Of a DNA stretch of 18,620 bases, positions 9,732 through 16,888 are shown one piece after another. This DNA comes from Penaeus vannamei. Its lineage: Eukaryota; Arthropoda; Malacostraca; Decapoda; Penaeidae. Within the stretch, counting starts at the first letter, position 1. Each line of letters starts with the position of its first letter. Below the pieces are notes generated by a model, which worked only from the letters and a program-made list of their open reading frames with translations, made no database searches and was not told the DNA's origin. The translations under genes were made by a program, and so were the position numbers. The stretch is from contig NC_091560.1 in assembly GCF_042767895.1 (NCBI RefSeq), positions 16,297,968 through 16,316,587 of the forward strand. The letters are read 5' to 3'.

Positions 9732-12700
9732 CATATATACACACACACACACACATACATACAAACACACACACATATATATAAAATAATCTGAAAGTAT
9801 TTTGTGATCTATCACTTCATGTTAGTAATATTTGAGATCTGGTACTATTGGACCCTGGAACTGCTGCGAGTTATATGTGAATTCTGTTGTCTGAACTATT
9901 TAGTATATCTTCTGCATAGTCTCTGACAACAAGATATGCATGAATGACTTGGTCTGTGTGGTACAGCCTTACCCACCATTTCCCCCCCTCCTCTTCCCCA
10001 ATGATGCTGTTATCTCTTCATACTTCATGCTATGCATTGTACTCAAACAATTTTTTAAGCTATGAATGTTCAAATGTTGCTGGCTTTCTACCTCTTACTT
10101 TGCTGCAAGTGAGATGAGACAGTGTTTAAGGCACTTCCTGGGTCATCTCTAATGCCCAAATCCCTTTGGATCTTTCTGCCAAGTCAGTCATGTGCTTTTA
10201 CTATTTACATACAAATACATACAACTGTCAGTTCTCAGCCTCCTTAGTGTCCAACTACAATTAACCCTTGATTTTCAGCTTCGATTGATCTCAAAAGTTG
10301 TTGGTCTGAAACAGCTAATAAGCATTTACTTAGTGAATCCGAGTGAAAAGATGGAAGGGGGTCCTAGGGATCAGGGAAAGGATACTGGGTGCATTAGTCT
10401 TGGATCATCCTTGAAGGGGTATAAAGGGAGCATTAGGTGGGAGGAGAAACTATCACACAAAAGGGCCCAATGGAGTAGGAAATGCAACAATAAGGGAGGG
10501 GAACCTCTGTGGATGAGGCAGGAGGAAGGATGATCAATGGCATCAGATTTTCTACATATAAAAACTTGTGCTACAGGGGGGGGGGGAGGCATTAAAAGAT
10601 CAAAAGAACCAAAATACACAAGAATTTTTTTTTTCAAGACTTTAGAAAGATCTGAGAAAGGGTCACACATCCACCCTTACAAAATAGGTGACCATGATAG
10701 CTGCAGCTTGCACTGCATCTTAATTCAAGTAGTAGTTCAAGTGCAACTCTTAGAAATATTAAGGCCATCCAATAATGGTCACTCAAAATTAATCCACCAA
10801 ACACTACCACAATATATGAGCATGCATGCCTTTTACATAGAGTCCAAGTTTCACTTATTTCTCCTTGCTTCTTATCAAAGAGCTGGGCTAATTTTGACAG
10901 CTGAAACAATGGTACTAGTATAGTCAGTTCATGAATGCATTGAAGTGCTGGAATGAAATTTAGAACTCGATACAAAGAGAGGGCAAAGCAATCCCATTTA
11001 CACATATTACTGAACAAAAAGCTATGATTTGCTATTGGCATTTAAAAATAATTTTCACACTGTCAGACAAACCCAAATATACTCAAAACATGCCAAACCC
11101 CGCTGAGGAAGCCTTACAATCTAATATACAAAGGTGGTATTCATAACCTTGTAATGCGCAGTCTCCTAAAAAAAAAATCATCAGCACGACTGCCTAGGTA
11201 CTGCTGAAGATTGACCAGCACGATTGCCTAGGTACAGCTGAAGTTTTCTGTATTGCTATATGTACTGTTAATGACAATCAAAAATCTCCCAAGCAACTCA
11301 AGGGAGGTCAGAGGAGCTCATGAGGTCAACTAATCAACTCCTTGGTGGCCGAGCACTTGTGGGGCCATCTATGTGTACAACATTCCACTAAAGAAAACTA
11401 AAGTGAACACATTTTCCAGTGGCAGTAATGGGTAAACATCAATTTCCTCAAACTGAATACTATTAAAATATGCAAAACAATGTGCTGACCATTTAGGAAT
11501 ACCCATTTCGTAACTTAATAGGCATATAGCACTGCTCCACAGTCTCTAGATTATATACTGGAAATTGGGAGTTATTTTAAATGAAAATAGAAATAAATAA
11601 TTTTTTGAAAGACTATTAAAAGCTGGTCATGGTCAAGTATTCACTTGAACCTCTATATCTTTGTGTGGTACACTGAAGGCCATTGGCCTGTTGCTGGGGG
11701 GGGGGGGGGGGGGGGGGAGTAGTTCCCTGTAGTATTGTTTAGTGGAAGGTCTACATATAGATGGCTCCACAAGTGCTTGTCCACTTTTTTTATTTTATAA
11801 TTTTTAAAAATACTTTTAATATAAAGTATTATCATAGACATTATGTTACTGACACTACTAGTAGTAATAGAAACTGAAGTATTTTTATAAATCAAGGATA
11901 AAGGTAAACAGATGATAACGGTAAAACTAGTAATCGACTCATTGGTAATTTGTAACTAAAACCTTAAGAGCTATCTATGTGTAAAGACATTTACTGTGAT
12001 GAATTACTTAGCATCTTAAGATTAGACAGCCAAATACGACTGAAGTCGTCAACATCAAGGCATATTCAGCAGTAGAGCTCAGGCCAAGAAACCTGCACCA
12101 CATTCTGGCAAGACAAGAACTTGTAGGCTCCAGAGATTTCGTCAAAGAAGGGGGGAATCTAGGCCCTTACTCTACAAGAAAACACATGGTCAAGGTTTGT
12201 CTGTGTCTGCCAAGACTGCTGGTGTTTCTTGCCTTGCTAAAAAAAAAAAAAAAAAAAAAAAAGTGCTAATACATATGCAAATTCTTTGGGTGTTCTTCAA
12301 TTTCTATCCAAAGTTTTGGCAAAGAACTGGTTTTGGGAAAGCCAATATCCTAAACCCAAAACATCTGATGTAACCTGGACTTCAGTCATCAAACTAGGGG
12401 AATTGAATGATTCTGAAACCACTTCCCTTCCGTGCCCCATCACAGTAAAAGGTAAACTGTATATGAAATCTACTACCAGTGCTGTTGACTCTCGTTGGAG
12501 TATGAGTAACAAAATGAGAAAGGCACAATGGGGCTGGATTTTCCTTGTAATCGTCTACATTTGTGTCTAGAAGAGTGCCAACTCCTGGGCTGTACAACTG
12601 ATCCATAGACCCCATGAAAATTGACTGTATGTCTTCCCTGTCAACAAATTGAAGTTCGTATTCATATTAGAAGAACAATCAAATTATGAAATCCATCAAA

Positions 12701-15189
12701 TCCATCATGGATGTCCAAAAACTAATTCAAACCAAATAAAAAGCTCCCAATATAAAACAAAATGTTTATCTGGAGTCTACCAATAATCAAAACCATACAT
12801 TGATGGCTATCATACTACCAAACCAAGGCACAATGGGAATCATGCGCAGGCAGCCATTTCAACATGTACTTGGAGCTAGATGCTTGTGCATCGCACAGAC
12901 GGCCAGCTAACCAAAATTTGGCATTGGCTTTTTAACGCAAGGTTAGATGCCAACAGTCAATAGTCATTTTCATTTAATGGGTACTAAATTATCTTATTTA
13001 TAAATAATGCGGCATTCAGAGCTGTGTTCTCAGTTCATATGAACGACCTACATCTCGGTAGACATGTTATTCACACTTGTGGCAATCAACCAGCCTATCA
13101 TCCTCCTCATTACTCATGTATGCAAACATGGAATCTATAGACTAAAGCTGATGTAATCACTTATTAGAGTGGAATCACTGGGTGGAACCAATCAAATGTA
13201 TATTAGGATATGATGCATGTATCAAACATGGCTGTGACAAGGTCTTTCCAGACAAAATTCAATTTAGTTTGATGAAATAAACATTTTACTTGGACAAGCT
13301 ACATTTAAATTGGGCAAATTCTGACAGGTTCAATCACATTAAGCATTACTTTATGACATCTGCCATCTTTGTTTACAAACCCACCTAGTCGAACTTGGTC
13401 AATTCTCAAGCTCAGGAATTGCTTTTGATATCTTCACATAACTGATCATGATATTTATGGTATGGATGCATTTCTCTCACCAACTAGTGTACAAACAGGA
13501 ATAATGCTGCGGAAAATCCCCAAACCCCGAGGAGAGGGCATGAAAGACACCAGGGAAATTGTACAGTAAAATATGATTAATATACATGAAATAGATTATA
13601 ATATACAAAATAAAGCAGAGCCCCTGCATTAAACAACTCGCACCCAAGAAAGCAATCCTCTGTTCACTGCTGGGTAGTGCGTATGAGATGCGAGAATGTT
13701 CAATGCTGAATCTGTCCTATGCTCTTTCCAGCTATACAAATGTGGTTTATTCTTTGTTGTCCAGGACAGGATAGGGGCAACACTGCCCCATACTTGACTA
13801 TATTGACCTATTCTCTGTATATTCTTATTTTAGCCTAACTTGTCAAGTTCCCTGGAACCATTCAAGATTGTGTGTGTGTGTGTGTGTGTGTGTGGGGGGG
13901 GGGGGGGCATCATTGGATTTTTCTCGCTGTCTACAATGTAAATATGTAGGTCATTATGTGGAAACCCGCAATCCCCTCAGAGAAAGCTTGGCCCTGATAG
14001 CAGGGGAGGGCATAAAAAGGGACCAAGGAAATTATGAGGTGTAATATGAAACATCTACAGAGAATCAGTCACTGTATTGGCTACTGCCCCCAGCCCCCAC
14101 CCAGGAAAAGAATCCTCCCCGTCTTCACAGCAGGTGAGAGCTTCGGACATGGCAATGCTGCAACCACATGGTGGTCACATGCTCTGTCCTGCTGCAAACA
14201 TGGAGGATATGCTTTTTCTGGGTGGGCTCAGGAAGTTGGGGGCAGGGAGCATAGCCCTCTGCATTAGACAGTACAGTGTGACTGAGTACATATCTTTCAT
14301 ATTTTGCACCACAACCTATTACCTTCCCCTACCATCAATGTCAAAAATGTGGGGGTTTTGGGGGGCTCCCTTGCATTAATTCTAATATACTTGCTAACTA
14401 GAGTGCATGAGGAATCCAATAGGACAAAGCCATCTGGATCCATTTTGCAGAACTATGAAAAAATTACCAAAACAACCTAAGGTTATTGACGTGACTACCA
14501 TGTGCTCACTAAAACACATGTGCTTAAAATCAGTAATATGGACTACTTTAAAATCACAAGTTTTTCACAATATACCCTTAAATTTCCTCCATACTGCTGT
14601 CGAATATCCAAGGCAGTTTAAACCCTGATCACGTGTTGACTCAAACCTGTAATCATTCCATACTTGCTATATCCTGACTCCTAACTTAAGATATGAGAAC
14701 TTATCAAGCATGCACATGATAAATGCTCATGTTAAAGGTATTAATTAAGGCCTAGACATCAGATCAACAAGTTATAAGTGTTTTTCATCAAAACATGTGG
14801 TATGATGGGCCTGTCCCTAATCAGCTGACCGGGGAATCGCCACTCTTCCACATCAGTTTCTGTTAAAGTAAACCCGATAGAAACTCTTAATCACCTCCCA
14901 ATGTATAGCAAAGTCATATAGCAGTTATAATTATTCGTTTTTACCATTTTGTCCGCCTGCGAGTCCTTAAAAGAGTCAAATAGAAGACGTAATCCTCACT
15001 TCTGTCCCACGTTGACTCGATGTAAACAAACCCACGTACACGCAACTTTCGACCTTACGACATCTCCACATCCCATGTTATTTCATACTCTTTTTCCAAA
15101 CATCACTCCACTTCCATTCACTTTTTCCCTTGCAAAACGACCCCGAAGAGTCGTCCAACACTTAAAACACCACACGACTCACGTACCAT
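4537..15189 (-). CDS. RpL36A: 60S ribosomal protein L36A (eL42/L44e family), four exons
   Basis: This is a structural protein of the cytosolic large ribosomal subunit (eL42), which lies near the E site. Coding exons on the minus strand are first exon (ATG only), 6416-6330, 5903-5817 and 4674-4537. The last three are 87, 87 and 138 nt, all phase 0, and splice to residues 2-104 plus TAA with no frameshift or internal stop. Visible hallmarks are N-terminal VNVPKSRRTFC, central QGRRRYDRKQ and GYGGQTKPIFRKK, and C-terminal KRCKHFELGGDKKRKGQ..IQF. A zinc-ribbon pattern is formed by C12-x2-C15 and C72-x2-C75. The protein is 104 aa; vertebrate forms have 106 because their second cysteine pair is spaced wider, so this is the arthropod-type length. 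Exon 2 starts at Val2, so the ATG is the last codon of a separate first exon. I placed it at 15189-15187 (ATG|gtacgt) and give 14947-14945 as the alternative. Identity is very secure; only exon 1 is uncertain. Confidence 0.95.
4675..5816 (-). other. RpL36A: RpL36A intron 3 (1142 nt) with tandem array
   Basis: The intron is bounded by gtaacc and ccatcttccag on the minus strand. It holds the 36-bp tandem array (4885-5098) and, beside it, a GC-richer insert-like stretch (4800-4880). Near 5329-5348 there is a short AAGTGTTAA/TTAAACACTT hairpin. The remainder, 5150-5816, is plain AT-rich intron. Confidence 0.85.
4885..5098. repeat. Tandem array, six identical 36-bp units
   Basis: The unit begins GTCTCATATGTGGGACAC and continues TTGACGTTAGTGGGTTGT. 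Five complete units and a sixth of 34 bp are identical. Each carries an imperfect dyad TGTCTCA-tatg-TGGGACA (6 of 7 paired). A diverged partial unit, GTCTATCTTAAATGTTGGACACC, split by small changes, lies at 5121-5143. Because 36 is a multiple of 3, several frames stay open, which is not evidence of coding. Confidence 0.97.
5817..5903 (-). CDS. RpL36A: RpL36A exon 3 (residues 31-59)
   Basis: This exon is 29 codons in phase 0. Its acceptor is cacttccag|GAA and its donor AAG|gtaacc. It encodes ERKFAQGRRRYDRKQ followed by AGYGGQTKPIFRKK, the most conserved central block of the family. It joins KKSK from exon 2 to AKTTKK from exon 4 exactly as expected. Confidence 0.97.
5904..6329 (-). other. RpL36A: RpL36A intron 2 (426 nt)
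   Basis: The intron is bounded by gtagag and cacttccag on the minus strand. It is AT-rich. I found no snoRNA-like C/D pair and no repeat. Plus-strand frames here are open only by chance. Confidence 0.85.
6330..6416 (-). CDS. RpL36A: RpL36A exon 2 (residues 2-30)
   Basis: This exon is 29 codons in phase 0. Its acceptor is ttcttgcag|GTG and its donor AAG|gtagag. It begins with Val2 (VNVPKSRRTF), carries the first zinc pair C12-x2-C15, and ends at KKSK. No Met codon precedes Val2 in the adjacent intron, so the initiator must be spliced on from further upstream. Confidence 0.97.
7447..7466 (+). repeat. Poly(A) tract, A20
   Basis: A pure run in intron 1. It may mark the end of an old retroposed copy, but no target duplication or tRNA-like head was found. 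Confidence 0.9.
8907..8926. repeat. (TG)10 microsatellite
   Basis: Ten TG units, about 75 bp after an AC-rich stretch (8810-8835). Confidence 0.95.
9590..9784. repeat. GT-rich / (TA)28 / AC-rich compound microsatellite
   Basis: The left arm is GTGTGT and GTGC repeats, the centre is about 28 TA units (9669-9724), and the right arm is ACACAC and ACAT repeats. The arms are complementary in type, so a single strand could fold over its whole length. The long open frame across it is microsatellite translation only. Confidence 0.95.
10371..10670 (-). pseudogene. Possible fossil of a retroelement pol C-terminus
   Basis: A 99-codon minus-strand frame contains HFLLHWALLCDSFSSHL followed by YPFKDDPRLMHPVSF. 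That layout (HxLL..C followed by a short variable part and DDP) recalls the end of some non-LTR retroelement pol proteins. There are no reverse transcriptase motifs and the frame is short, so chance is a real alternative. Confidence 0.2.
10576..10586. repeat. Poly(G) tract, G11
   Basis: An uninterrupted G run in intron 1. Confidence 0.9.
11182..11243. repeat. Tandem duplication of a 28-bp segment
   Basis: CAGCACGACTGCCTAGGTAC and following bases (11182-11209) recur at 11216-11243 with 26 of 28 identical, a 34-bp period. Confidence 0.85.
11344..11783. mobile_element. Inverted-repeat (MITE-like) element
   Basis: The left arm (core 11351-11392) and right arm (core 11738-11778) are reverse complements at about 36 of 42 positions. 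Weaker pairing continues to about 60 bp per arm. GAGCACTTGTGG pairs with CCACAAGTGCTT. The enclosed 340 bp have no open frame and contain a G22 run next to the right arm. This is consistent with a non-autonomous DNA transposon. A target duplication is not clear, so the outer ends are approximate. Confidence 0.6.
11696..11717. repeat. Poly(G) tract, G22
   Basis: Twenty-two uninterrupted Gs on the plus strand, so C22 in the RpL36A primary transcript. Confidence 0.9.
12239..12262 (+). repeat. Poly(A) tract, A24
   Basis: A pure run in intron 1 following GCCTTGCT. The 180 bp before it (12060-12238) could be a retroposed sequence, but no internal promoter boxes are convincing. Confidence 0.9.
13505..13750. 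repeat. Diverged direct repeat, copy 1
   Basis: GAGGAGAGGGCATGAAAGAC..CCAGGGAAATT and, further on, CACCCAAGAAAGCAATCCTC align in order with copy 2. The two copies probably belong to one repeat family. Confidence 0.6.
13869..13907. repeat. (TG)13 followed by G14
   Basis: A compound simple repeat between the two diverged copies. Confidence 0.95.
13958..14205. repeat. Diverged direct repeat, copy 2
   Basis: CAGGGGAGGGCATAAAAAGG..CCAAGGAAATT and CACCCAGGAAAAGAATCCTC match copy 1 in the same order and spacing. Similarity fades near ATGCTCTGTCCTGCTGCAAA. Open plus-strand frames across it have no support as genes. Confidence 0.6.
14206..14940. other. Intron 1 sequence without recognised content
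   Basis: AT-rich, CpG-poor sequence with chance open frames only. Nothing else was identified up to the CpG-rich promoter-proximal region. Confidence 0.5.
14945..14973 (-). other. RpL36A: Alternative RpL36A exon 1: short TOP-like 5' UTR plus ATG
   Basis: On the minus strand CTCTTTTAAGG is followed by a 26-nt leader without ATG, then GACAAAATG|gtaaaaacg. The start fits YYC+1TTTT (C at 14973) and the ATG has A at -3. The donor lacks G at +5 and is weaker than the one at 15186. The two candidates could be alternative first exons, or only one is used. Confidence 0.33.
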
Positions 15190-15270
15190 CTTGGTTTAGT
15201 ATGATCCACCGCGATTTAAAACCTCCTTCAACCAGACACAACAAGTCGATCCGACACCTGGATCTGAAAG
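15187..15270 (-). other. RpL36A: Candidate RpL36A exon 1 (preferred): 5' UTR plus ATG
   Basis: On the minus strand ACCAAGATG is followed directly by a good donor, gtacgtgag, so splicing to GTG AAT GTA would give MVNVPK. The ATG has A at -3 and the reconstructed second codon supplies G at +4. Going upstream there is no other ATG for about 80 nt, to a CCCTTTCAG sequence. That fits the TCT initiator (YYC+1TTT) of ribosomal-protein genes, with C at 15270 as the predicted +1. It leaves about 240 bp to the initiator of the divergent gene, a typical bidirectional spacing. It is preferred over 14945-14973 because of the stronger donor (G at +5) and the CpG-rich downstream flank. Confidence 0.5.
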
Positions 15271-15441
15271 GGCAGACCGGAACACGTCGCATCTCGTCCC
15301 CAAAGCTCTTCCAATCAAAATTCTTAATACAAATTATTTATAAATAAAATTATATATTAACGTAATCTACACAATTTTCTGATGCATTTGATGTAAAATT
15401 TACATTTCGAAAAATTATAATAGAGAGAAAAGAGGTATCGG

Positions 15442-15449
15442 TGACGTCA
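15442..15449. promoter_or_regulatory. CRE palindrome TGACGTCA
   Basis: A perfect 8-bp CREB/ATF site, embedded in the 10-bp palindrome GTGACGTCAC, about 60 bp before the predicted initiator of the plus-strand gene. Confidence 0.65.
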
Positions 15450-15470
15450 CGGGCGGCGGCGGGCGGGCAG

Positions 15471-15475
15471 CCAAT
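15471..15475 (+). promoter_or_regulatory. CCAAT box
   Basis: AGCCAATCAG matches the NF-Y consensus well and lies about 35-40 bp upstream of the predicted start, just after GC-box-like GGGCGG repeats. Confidence 0.6.
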
Positions 15476-15507
15476 CAGCGTGGACGGGGAGGCGAGAAGC
15501 GCGGCCA

Positions 15508-15512
15508 TCAGT
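15508..15512 (+). promoter_or_regulatory. Arthropod-type initiator TCAGT
   Basis: TCAGT matches the arthropod Inr core, which puts +1 at A15510 and gives a 107-nt leader with no ATG before the start codon. A (GT)n run lies at 15582-15593 in this leader. Confidence 0.5.
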
Positions 15513-15616
15513 CGGTTTGAAATCGGCCTCGTGTCTGCGTCTCCTTCCACGACTTTGGCCGAGCGAACAACAAGAAGTAGAAGTGTGTGTGTGTAAGGCT
15601 GCCACAGCGAACCACA

Positions 15617-15691
15617 ATGTCAACCACGGAGAAGTCTGTCGCTAACGCTGGCGACGATGAGGTCAAGAAGGGAACCAAGAGGGCGGCTGAG
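15617..15691 (+). CDS. Acidic-protein exon 1 (residues 1-25)
   Basis: Twenty-five codons run from ATG (context accacaATGtca) to GAG|gtacgt, phase 0. The exon encodes the N-terminus with EKSV and the first basic cluster KKGTKRAAE. It carries most of the protein's basic residues, so the intron separates it from most of the acidic tail. Confidence 0.88.
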
Positions 15692-16832
15692 GTACGTTTG
15701 TCAGAAAAGGAGTTAAGAGGAGTGGGCTTTTTTAACTCGTGCCGGTAGATTTTATTTTATTTATTTTCCCCGAAATTCAGTGGAGGAAGCGACATTAACA
15801 ACTCCCAGGTGAAGCCCGAGAGGCGACAGTAGTGCAAGTAGATAGAAAAAGGTGTAGATAAAGCTTTCATAGAAGAAAAAATCTAGAAAGAAGTAAACCC
15901 GAAGTTAGTTAATTTTTTTCCAATAAGCTCTAGAAAAACACAAGTCCCGAAGTGTCAACCCGAAATCCGGGTTAATCTCGTCCGCCCTAGAAACCGCGAG
16001 GGCAGAGGAAGGCGGATAAGGGAGGGAAACGAGAGAAAAAAGAGAAGTAGGGAGAGAGAGGAGAGAACACCGCCCGTGCGAGGCTAGAGATTTTGAAAGT
16101 TGGCGGGCGTGCGTGCGCGAGGGCGGCCGTGCGAGGCTAGTCTCGGGCGGGCTTGCTCCTGGCCCAATAGTCCTATTTTCTTCTTATTTTCTTCCTACTT
16201 TACTCCGAATTTCCTCCCTGGCGAAAAGGACTGGGCTGGGGAAGGCAAGGAGAGCCAGGGAGAGAAAATTCGGGAGAGGTTTTGGCTAAATGACTAAGTT
16301 TATTTTTACAAGTGTTATTTTTTAGATTTTCGTTTTATTTTTCGAATTTCTTCGTATGTTTTGGGATTTGTTTTTAAGTGAGAACTGTCATGTATAGAAG
16401 TTTTCGAGTGGGTAAGGGCGACTTTTCACCGGTTTTTGCATGTTTTACTCTAAGTTTGCACTGTCAGCCTAAGACTTGCGTTCTGACATTTCTTACTGTT
16501 AGGTAGTTTACTTTTGTTCGAAGTATTTGTTTATTCGCGGTTATGAAAATCAGTAATATTTCGGCAATTCAGCGTGTTATCAGTAAATGTCAAGTTGGTG
16601 TTCTCGCTAAAAAAAATGTACTTGTTGGAAAATTCTTGGAATATCAAGTTCTGTTCATTGTAAAGGGGTTGAAGGAGGAAAGGGGTTGTAGTTTGACATA
16701 ATTGAAGTTTTTTGGTAGTTGTAGATGAGGAATTTCTTGCAGTTGATAGTTAGTGCTGTCTACTTTGGACTTGTTGCATTCTCCCATTCTCTTCAGATGA
16801 CACGCGGTTGTTCATCTTGGTAATGACAGTCC

Positions 16833-16888
<56 letters not shown>

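Larger units (their letters stand above)
6417..15186 (-). other. RpL36A: RpL36A intron 1, about 8.8 kb, repeat-laden
   Basis: The donor is at 15186 (or 14944) and the acceptor AG at 6418-6417. No convincing coding region is seen on either strand. Contents are poly(A) tracts (7447-7466, 12239-12262), (TG)10 near 8907, the GT/AT/AC microsatellite at 9590-9784, G tracts (10576-10586, 11696-11717, 13894-13907), a 28-bp tandem duplication (11182-11243), an inverted-repeat element (11344-11783) and a diverged direct-repeat pair (13505-13750, 13958-14205). The stretches 6425-7440, 7470-8900, 11800-12230 and 12270-13500 are AT-rich unique-looking DNA in which I see nothing else definite. Such length is unusual for a ribosomal-protein gene. 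Confidence 0.8.
15271..15509. promoter_or_regulatory. Putative bidirectional promoter, RpL36A / acidic-protein gene
   Basis: The two genes are transcribed outward from this segment. Its plus-gene side has a perfect CRE (TGACGTCA), a GC-rich block and CCAAT. Its middle (about 15316-15430) is AT-rich with an ATGTAAA-a-TTTACAT inverted repeat at 15391-15405. Its RpL36A side has the CCCTTTCAG start. No TATA box sits at the proper distance from either predicted start. Confidence 0.6.

Noticed and set aside
9558..9815. 85-codon minus-strand ORF
   Set aside because: It is translation of GT, TA and AC microsatellites.
11062..11183. C/D-box snoRNA on the minus strand in RpL36A intron 1
   Set aside because: TGATGAT and CTGA occur about 115 nt apart, but the flanks do not form a terminal stem and the C-box match overlaps a duplicated segment.
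13327..13335. tRNA B-box-like GGTTCAATC
   Set aside because: No A box, acceptor stem or cloverleaf can be drawn around it.
14949..15347. 132-codon plus-strand ORF across the RpL36A first-exon region
   Set aside because: It starts at TTG, has no recognisable domain and is antisense to the promoter-proximal RpL36A region.
15408..15420. TATA-like AAAATTATAATA
   Set aside because: It lies about 95 bp upstream of the predicted initiator, not 30, within a generally AT-rich gap.
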